Shown: piece after piece, positions 15,864-20,885 of the stretch
How the letters are laid out: every line of letters begins with the position of its first letter
Position numbering within the stretch: position 1 is the stretch's first letter
Assembly: GCA_040383485.1 (NCBI GenBank)
Contig: JBEIDK010000044.1
Coordinates: 1-20,885 of the forward strand
Origin: JBEIDK01 sp040383485
GTDB taxonomy: Bacteria; Bacteroidota; Bacteroidia; UBA4408
Direction of reading: 5' to 3'
Length of the DNA stretch: 20,885 nt
The notes under the pieces: model-generated
What the model was told of the DNA's origin: nothing
Seen by the model: the letters and a program-made list of their open reading frames with translations, nothing else
The model's database searches: none
Position numbers and translations under genes: made by a program

Positions 15864-17489
15864 ATGCAGAAGTTTAAATTATTATTATTATTTACTTATT
15901 TAATTACCCATTGTTATGGGCAAGTTAACCTTGTACCAAACCCAAGTTTTAATTTTACAATTAGCGATTCTTGTGGCTTATTTGACCCATTTAGTGATTC
16001 CTTAAATAAACCCTGGCATAAGTTGGCATTAACTAATGCAATTGGTGCAGCACCTGGTATGCATACTTGCACTCAAGATTATGCACACCATTTGCCAGAC
16101 CATTTTGATGGATTTGAATTTCCTCATAGCGGTAATAGTTGTATATATTTATTTACTTATAATACAGGTTTAGGACTAGGAAGGAGTTTAACATGGATAA
16201 GATTGCTACAAAAGTTAAAAAAAAATAAGAATTATTGTACAACAGGATACTTAAGTATGGCAGACTCATCATATATAGCATGCAATGATTTTGGATTTTA
16301 TTTTTCGACTGATAGCATCAATGAGAACAATATAGATATCTCAACTCAAAATATATTTCCGCAGGTAGAGAATAACCCTGTAACCAATCCACTAACTCAA
16401 CGCATAGGTTGGACTGAGGTTAAAGGTATTTTTAAAGCCAACGGCACAGAACAATACCTTACAATAGGCAACTTTAAAAGCCAAGCTATTACTGATACGA
16501 CTATTTTACCTAATTGGACAGTGAATACCTGGTATGGCTATTCTTTCTACCTATTAGACGATGTGAGCGTAATAGAAGTAAGGGCATTAACTACTAATAA
16601 TAATGATACTACTATATGCACTACTGGCAACATAAGTAAAGTGCTAAGTATTTACCCTGATTTTAACAATATAATGTGGAGTACTGGCGATACTGCGCAT
16701 AGCATAACCATAACACAAGCAGGTAAATATTGGGTAACTGCAACCAATGCATGCGGCACCATTACCGATACCTTTACTATAAAAGTGGTAAACCCTAACG
16801 ACTGCACCTTTAACCTCGGCAACGATACATTATATTGCTACAATTTTGTAAAGCAATTGAGTATTAATAACACCAATTTATATAATTACCAATGGAGCAA
16901 TGGAGCAACCAGCAATGCAACAGCTATTAATGAGCCTGGCACCTATTGGGCAACCGCACAAAGTGCTTGTGGTTTACAAACAGATACTATTGTAATTAGC
17001 CAAGTAAGCCTACCCAATAATATTATACATCAAAATGATACTACCATTTATGTTGGCGATACCTTATTAATTAACGCCCTTGAGGGCTTTACTCAATACA
17101 ATTGGAGCACAGGAGCAAATACACAAAATATTAAAGTTCATAGTTCAAAAATTAAAAATCAAAAATATGTGCTAAGCGCATTTACTGTTGATGGTTGTGT
17201 GGTATATGATACCGTTATCGTTACTTTCAAAATCAAAGAAGAATTGCCAATTATAGTTCCTAATCCGCAGTTTATTGGCAAAGGCAATAGTTTTGTAATA
17301 CTAAATTTACCTGCTGGTAGTAGTGTAGCACTATACAACGCCTTAGGACAAATTATTTTTGCCGAAAACAATTATACGCCTAACACCTCCCTCCCCTTTG
17401 GGGAGGGCAGGGGTGGGGCTTACTTCTACAAAATAGTGTTGGCAGATGGTAGAGTTATAAATGGTAAATTGGTTATAGTAGATAAATAG
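15864..17489 (+). CDS. Secreted jelly-roll / Ig-like protein with T9SS sorting domain, paralog 2
   Basis: A 541-aa exported protein with the same layout as the 538-aa product: signal peptide 1-20 (ending HCYGQ), N-terminal domain from VNLVPNPSFNF to LLDDVSVIEV, three Ig- or PKD-like repeats, and a sorting domain (VPNPQFIGKGN, LYNALGQIIF, AYFYKIVLADGR). The N-terminal domains differ at many positions, while the repeat region is almost identical at DNA level, so the pair is a mosaic. Inside the sorting domain it carries SLPFGEGRGG, encoded by a GC-rich palindrome absent from the paralog, which has DFTLDFTSSA in that place. No enzymatic residue set is visible. The gene follows a strong hairpin by 9 bases and is followed by an inverted-repeat element starting 16 bases after its stop. 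Confidence 0.88.
   Translation: MQKFKLLLLFTYLITHCYGQVNLVPNPSFNFTISDSCGLFDPFSDSLNKPWHKLALTNAIGAAPGMHTCTQDYAHHLPDHFDGFEFPHSGNSCIYLFTYNTGLGLGRSLTWIRLLQKLKKNKNYCTTGYLSMADSSYIACNDFGFYFSTDSINENNIDISTQNIFPQVENNPVTNPLTQRIGWTEVKGIFKANGTEQYLTIGNFKSQAITDTTILPNWTVNTWYGYSFYLLDDVSVIEVRALTTNNNDTTICTTGNISKVLSIYPDFNNIMWSTGDTAHSITITQAGKYWVTATNACGTITDTFTIKVVNPNDCTFNLGNDTLYCYNFVKQLSINNTNLYNYQWSNGATSNATAINEPGTYWATAQSACGLQTDTIVISQVSLPNNIIHQNDTTIYVGDTLLINALEGFTQYNWSTGANTQNIKVHSSKIKNQKYVLSAFTVDGCVVYDTVIVTFKIKEELPIIVPNPQFIGKGNSFVILNLPAGSSVALYNALGQIIFAENNYTPNTSLPFGEGRGGAYFYKIVLADGRVINGKLVIVDK
17386..17420. repeat. GC-rich palindromic insertion inside the sorting-domain coding region
   Basis: ccctcccc (17389-17396) and ggggaggg (17400-17407) form an 8-bp stem around ttt, followed by caggggtggggct. 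It translates in frame as SLPFGEGRGGA. The high GC content and the absence of this sequence from the paralog at 13855 mark it as inserted. I recall similar ctcccctttggggag palindromes dispersed in Bacteroidota genomes, but this is from memory and unverified here. Confidence 0.6.
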
Positions 17490-17505
17490 TAAACAACAAC
17501 GCTAA

Positions 17506-17596
17506 CGCAAGCGTCCCGCTTGTGGCGGCTAAAAAAATGAGAATGCTACAAAATAAAAGAAACATAAGATATTGGCACACAAGCGGGACGCTTGCG
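17506..17596. repeat. REP-like element with 19-bp inverted arms, overlapping a gene start
   Basis: cgcaagcgtcccgcttgtg (17506-17524) is the exact reverse complement of cacaagcgggacgcttgcg (17578-17596). The arms enclose 53 bp. Each arm is itself a partial palindrome (gcaagcg, cgcttg). Short outer pairs, gct 17501-17503 with agc 17599-17601, may extend the stem. The arms are much richer in GC than their surroundings. The form suggests a REP/BIME or MITE-type element; no transposase is in the window. Confidence 0.75.
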
Positions 17597-18808
17597 GCAG
17601 CAAGGAATAGAATTTCAGTTATTTTGATTTTTATAATTTCCTGCCATACAAAAACTTACTGTCAAAATTTAGTTTATAATAATAGTTTTGAAATAGTAGA
17701 TTCTTGTCCTACCAATTATGGTCAACTAAATCTTGCACAAGGATGGTGTGGCGTTAGTAGTGAATTATTTTCTTCATGTTCAAGTATTTCTTCTGGTCTA
17801 AATATTCCATTTGTTTACCTTTTCCAAAGTTCTAATTGTTATAGACCTGCTCGAACTGGAAATAATATTGTTGGTGCTGGTATTACAATTTATGACAGTT
17901 CATATTATTACAGAGAACCAATATTTACTCATATTCCAAAACTAATTAGCAATAAACAATATTGTATTTCATTTTATACTATGCCATTTAATGACATTAA
18001 TAATACTGGTGGTTTTATAGATAAAATAGGTGCATATTTAAGTCCTCAACCAATAATGGCTGATTGCAATACAATGGATACTGTATATGCTATTGCTGCA
18101 ATTGAAAACACTCAAGGTCAATTAATTTCCGACACTTTAAATTGGACAAAAATTTTTGGTATTTATACTTCAAATGGAACAGAAGAATATTTGACTTTAG
18201 GGTGTTATTTACCAGTAAATTCAATTTCTATGTCAGTTTCATTGGACACCATTGCTTTACAAGCATATTATTTTTATGACGATATAAGTATAATAGAATT
18301 ACAAGATGTCGATGCTGGCTATGAAAGCTACATTTGCGCTAATGTTCAAGATAGCGCACAATTGGGAGTATCACCAATAGAAGAAATTACTTATAGCTGG
18401 CAACCAAGTACAGGCCTAAGTAATCCCAACATTGCTAACCCCAAAGCAAGCCCCCTACAAACCACTACTTATGTACTTACACAAACTCAATGCAGTAGCA
18501 TAAAATATGACACTGTAACTGTAAATGTTTTGCAAAACCCTTGTACGGTGGGTTTATACACAGAAAAAGAAATTCTTAAGTTGCAGTTAATTCCAAATCC
18601 AAGCAATGGCATTTTTAAGGTTTCTAATTTTACAAATGTTTTTAGTTTAAAATTAAAAATATTTGGTGCTGATGGCACAATTGTTTACAATGAAATAGTG
18701 AACCCAAATGAAGACATTAAATTGAATGTTTCATCTGGTATTTATTTTTATCAATTTTATATAAATAACGAGTGGTCTAAAACTCAAAAATTAGTAGTTG
18801 TAAAATAA
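17537..18808 (+). CDS. Secreted PKD-like protein with T9SS sorting domain, repeat-derived N-terminus
   Basis: A 423-aa exported protein from this ATG (428 aa if the GTG at 17522 is used; a further ATG is at 17543). The signal peptide is unusual: 25 residues (MRMLQNKRNIRYWHTSGTLA and AARNR) precede the core ISVILIFIIS, and the first 22 come from the inverted-repeat element. Cleavage is likely near TYCQ, residue 43, by analogy with the paralogs; IISC at 33-36 could instead be a lipobox. Residues about 45-255 form a domain (NLVYNNSFE to YYFYDDISIIEL) related to that of the 538- and 541-aa proteins. A PKD-like module (257-335) has WQPSTGLSNPNIANPKASP, matching modules of the 1805-aa protein. Residues about 349-423 are a sorting domain (LIPNPSNGIF, GIYFYQFY, KLVVVK). 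It ends at a terminator. Confidence 0.85.
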   Translation: MRMLQNKRNIRYWHTSGTLAAARNRISVILIFIISCHTKTYCQNLVYNNSFEIVDSCPTNYGQLNLAQGWCGVSSELFSSCSSISSGLNIPFVYLFQSSNCYRPARTGNNIVGAGITIYDSSYYYREPIFTHIPKLISNKQYCISFYTMPFNDINNTGGFIDKIGAYLSPQPIMADCNTMDTVYAIAAIENTQGQLISDTLNWTKIFGIYTSNGTEEYLTLGCYLPVNSISMSVSLDTIALQAYYFYDDISIIELQDVDAGYESYICANVQDSAQLGVSPIEEITYSWQPSTGLSNPNIANPKASPLQTTTYVLTQTQCSSIKYDTVTVNVLQNPCTVGLYTEKEILKLQLIPNPSNGIFKVSNFTNVFSLKLKIFGADGTIVYNEIVNPNEDIKLNVSSGIYFYQFYINNEWSKTQKLVVVK

Positions 18809-18822
18809 TGTTTAACCTAAAG

Positions 18823-18864
18823 AGGCTGTCTCAAAAAAAGAAAAATTGACTCAGCCTTTTTTTT
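18823..18864 (+). terminator. Terminator after the 423-aa gene
   Basis: aggctg (18823-18828) pairs with cagcct (18852-18857) and tcaa (18831-18834) with ttga (18846-18849), with a two-base mismatch between and an A-rich loop. Eight T follow from 18857. It closes the secreted-protein cluster. Confidence 0.75.
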
Positions 18865-18912
18865 ATACTACTCTTATATGTACAAGATAATTTGCTACTA
18901 AATTGAAAGTAA

Positions 18913-18927
18913 AACCATCCTATGGTT
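18913..18927 (-). terminator. Weak terminator-like hairpin after the HsdR-N-like gene
   Basis: Read leftward, aaccat and atggtt form a 6-bp stem with a three-base loop followed by TTTTAC. It lies 13 bases beyond the stop of the minus-strand gene. The stem is short, so termination may instead use the reverse side of the 18823 structure. Confidence 0.35.
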
Positions 18928-18940
18928 CTCATCAATAAAC

Positions 18941-19405
18941 TTATTCAACAATCAACAATCCATATTCAGGAATTACCTCAAGAAAACCAAATTCTTTTTT
19001 TTCTACATCTATTTTACAGAAATAGTGATTTATGCCATTCGTTACAATTAAGTAAGGTACCTTTAAAGAAAGATTATAAACACAAATCTGGTCAAAAACA
19101 TCTTGCGTTATTTTTACTCCTGGTGCTTTGCATTCGGCAATCAATAATGGTTTTCCATGTCTGTCATAGACAATTAAATCTGCTCTCTTTTTCAAAGTGT
19201 TTAGTTCAAGTCCAACCTCAAGTGCCATCAATGAAATTGGGCATTTTCTTTGTATGGTCAAGTAATTAGCCAAGTTCTGTCTCACCCATTCTTCGGGCGT
19301 AAGTACAACGTGTTTTTTTCTAAACCTATCAAAAATATATTTTTGCTTATTAAGCGATTTAAAGCTAAACTCGTACTCAGGAAAATTTAATTTTGTTAAT
19401 TTCAA
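18941..19405 (-). CDS. HsdR N-terminal-like (PD-(D/E)xK) domain protein
   Basis: A 154-aa protein that looks like a stand-alone copy of the N-terminal nuclease domain of type I restriction HsdR subunits (the HSDR_N_2 type). The signature is RADLIVYDRHGKPLLIAECK: Asp76, Glu91 and Lys93 give the D...ExK catalytic set, followed by VFDQICVYNLSLKVPYLIVTNG, the conserved region after it. LTPEEWVRQNLANYL near residues 35-50 is also typical. There is no helicase domain and no hsdM or hsdS gene nearby, so a restriction role is unlikely to be complete; small proteins of this kind are common in Bacteroidota and their function is not established to my knowledge. The ATG at 19405 gives the expected short N-terminus. 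It is divergent from the M1 peptidase gene, with 75 bases between them. Confidence 0.85.
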   Translation of the reverse strand: MKLTKLNFPEYEFSFKSLNKQKYIFDRFRKKHVVLTPEEWVRQNLANYLTIQRKCPISLMALEVGLELNTLKKRADLIVYDRHGKPLLIAECKAPGVKITQDVFDQICVYNLSLKVPYLIVTNGINHYFCKIDVEKKEFGFLEVIPEYGLLIVE

Positions 19406-19480
19406 GGTGACTTGTTTTTACTAAAGTATAAATTTTATTCTAATTTCATAGTTTATGTTATTTATCTAATTCAAAAAAAA

Positions 19481-20885
19481 TTGAAAAAAACTGCATTTGT
19501 ACTTTTTTTTATTATTAACTATAGTACTTCTTTTCATGCTCAGGTGAATTTTAATTATGGTCATTTAAAATTTTCTGTGGACCCAAATATTAAATATATT
19601 AATGGCAGCGTTACCTACTGCTTTAATTCAATAAGCAATACAGACACCTTAATACTCAATTTTGCTAATAACTTAATTATTGATTCAATTATATATCATC
19701 AGCAAAATATTAGTAATTACTACTACACCCCTTCTGATTATTTTAATATTGTTTTGCCTCAAAACTCAAATGGTTTAGATAGTATTAATATAGTTTATCA
19801 TGGTGTACCATCCACAACTGGTCTTGGTTCTTTTAACCAATCAATGCACAATAATAATCCAATTATTAGCACCCTAAGCCAACCTTATGGTTCCTCAACT
19901 TGGATGCCATCTATAAACAACTTAAAGGATAAAATTGATTCAGTAAAAATTGAAATTACCTGCCCATCTCAATACAAAGCTATTGCAAATGGATTACTTG
20001 TGAATACTGCTACAATTGGAACTTACAGTACCTTTGTTTACAAACACAAATATCCTATTGCAACTTATTTATTAGCTTTTGCAGTAACAAATTATACAGA
20101 AAATTCTACCATTTATAATGGAAATGGTTACAGTATGGCTATCAAGAATTTTACTTATCCTGAGGATGATGCCAACTGGATGAATGGTGCACAAAGTTTA
20201 CCAAATATATTGCACCTTTTCGATTCAATATTTGGAGATTACCCATTTAAGAATGAACAATATGGAATGGCACAAGTTAATTTTGGTGGAGGTATGGAGC
20301 ACCAAACAATAACCTTCATGGGAAGTTACAACCATGAAATTTCGGCGCATGAATTAGCTCATCATTGGTTTGGTAACAAAGTTACATGTGCTTCGTGGCA
20401 TGACTTATGGCTCAATGAAGGTTTTGCTACTTATTTAAGCGGTATTGCTTACCAATATTCGGGCACTGGCTTTTACTGGAAACCATTTTTAACAGGGCGT
20501 ATGCAAAGCGCAATGGGCGAATTGGGTGGCTCTGTATATATTGCTGACACTACAAATATTAATAGAATGTTTGATGGAAGATTGACCTATAACAAAGCAG
20601 CTATGGTTTTGCATCAGTTAAGGTATATAATTGGTGATAGTGCTTTTTTTAGTGCATGTCGTAACTATTTAAATGATGTAAATCTTGCCTATAAATTTGC
20701 AACACCAGCCGATTTGAAACAACATTTCGAATTGGCTTCTGGAACTGATTTAACTTATTATTTCAACCAATGGATTTATGGAGAAGGTTATCCTATTTAT
20801 AATATTGTTACTAATAATTTAGGAAACAATAGTTATGGAATAAGTATTTCGTATAATACATCAACTAATGTAACAACAAGCTTTA
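19481..20885 (+). CDS. Secreted M1-family zinc metallopeptidase, 3'-truncated by window edge
   Basis: An exported aminopeptidase-type enzyme that should release N-terminal residues from peptides. The window ends inside the gene after 468 codons. The start appears to be TTG (19481): it gives a good signal peptide, (M)KKTAFVLFFIINYSTSFHAQ, and the frame has no ATG before it, although it stays open upstream. Family motifs are complete: GGGMEHQ (near 268-274, the GAMEN-type substrate loop) and HELAHHWFGNKVTCASWHDL followed by WLNEGF. Zinc ligands are His290, His294 and Glu313, and Glu291 is the catalytic base (HExxH, 18 residues, E). An M1-type Tyr should lie downstream around the KAAMVLHQLRY region. 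The missing 3' end may encode a T9SS sorting domain, which cannot be seen. Confidence 0.9.
   Translation, partial: MKKTAFVLFFIINYSTSFHAQVNFNYGHLKFSVDPNIKYINGSVTYCFNSISNTDTLILNFANNLIIDSIIYHQQNISNYYYTPSDYFNIVLPQNSNGLDSINIVYHGVPSTTGLGSFNQSMHNNNPIISTLSQPYGSSTWMPSINNLKDKIDSVKIEITCPSQYKAIANGLLVNTATIGTYSTFVYKHKYPIATYLLAFAVTNYTENSTIYNGNGYSMAIKNFTYPEDDANWMNGAQSLPNILHLFDSIFGDYPFKNEQYGMAQVNFGGGMEHQTITFMGSYNHEISAHELAHHWFGNKVTCASWHDLWLNEGFATYLSGIAYQYSGTGFYWKPFLTGRMQSAMGELGGSVYIADTTNINRMFDGRLTYNKAAMVLHQLRYIIGDSAFFSACRNYLNDVNLAYKFATPADLKQHFELASGTDLTYYFNQWIYGEGYPIYNIVTNNLGNNSYGISISYNTSTNVTTSF

Larger units (their letters stand above)
15517..17489 (+). repeat. Right copy of the ~1.97-kb tandem duplication
   Basis: It holds the orphan sorting domain, the hairpin at 15830 and the 541-aa gene, and matches 13505-15471. 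The lengths, about 1.97 kb each, are almost equal. The junction lies in 15472-15516, which encodes the unmatched first residues of the orphan frame. Confidence 0.75.

Noticed and set aside
18941..19405. Type I restriction-modification system
   Set aside because: Only an HsdR-N-like domain is present. The helicase, methylase and specificity parts are absent, and the neighbours are unrelated.

Overview
The window looks like the chromosome of a member of the Bacteroidota (possibly near Chitinophagales or Sphingobacteriales, which I cannot resolve further). The DNA is AT-rich. Start codons are preceded by A-rich stretches, with no clear Shine-Dalgarno sequences. Secreted proteins begin with short signal peptides ending in -SQ, -AQ or -GQ and finish with type IX secretion system (T9SS) C-terminal sorting domains. 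One candidate promoter resembles the Bacteroidota TTG / TAnnTTTG type.

Left third (1-5134) is housekeeping. It holds the 3' part of the ribosome-assembly GTPase gene der, a small four-helix membrane protein of unknown function, miaA (tRNA A37 prenylation) and a family-4-like glycosyltransferase, all on + and closely spaced. A bidirectional terminator separates them from a convergent rny (RNase Y).

Middle (5135-18870) is a cluster of large secreted proteins on +: a 676-aa repeat protein, a 1805-aa beta-helix protein, two 54%-or-better-looking paralogs of 538 and 541 aa with an orphan 114-aa sorting domain between them, and a 423-aa relative. None shows an enzymatic motif; they look like surface or matrix proteins built from jelly-roll-like, PKD/Ig-like and beta-helix modules. 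The arrangement is best explained by tandem duplication of a unit of about 1.97 kb made of the last ~100 codons of the 1805-aa gene, a hairpin, and the 538-aa gene.

Between the 676-aa and 1805-aa genes lies a 774-bp region without an intact gene. It contains a decayed signal-peptide coding fragment, a 115-nt nested hairpin followed by a terminator-like stem, and a separate 102-bp inverted-repeat element ending 59 bp before the 1805-aa gene. A further repeat-like element with 19-bp inverted arms supplies the start codon and N-terminus of the 423-aa gene.

Right end (18871-20885) has a small HsdR-N-like nuclease-domain gene on - and, divergently, the 5' part of a secreted M1 metallopeptidase gene that apparently uses a TTG start and runs off the window.

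I saw no tRNA, rRNA, CRISPR array or intact transposase. No complete new enzymatic or defence system is visible; the unusual content is the duplicated secreted-protein cluster and its associated hairpins and repeats. All family assignments were made by reading motifs, without database searches.
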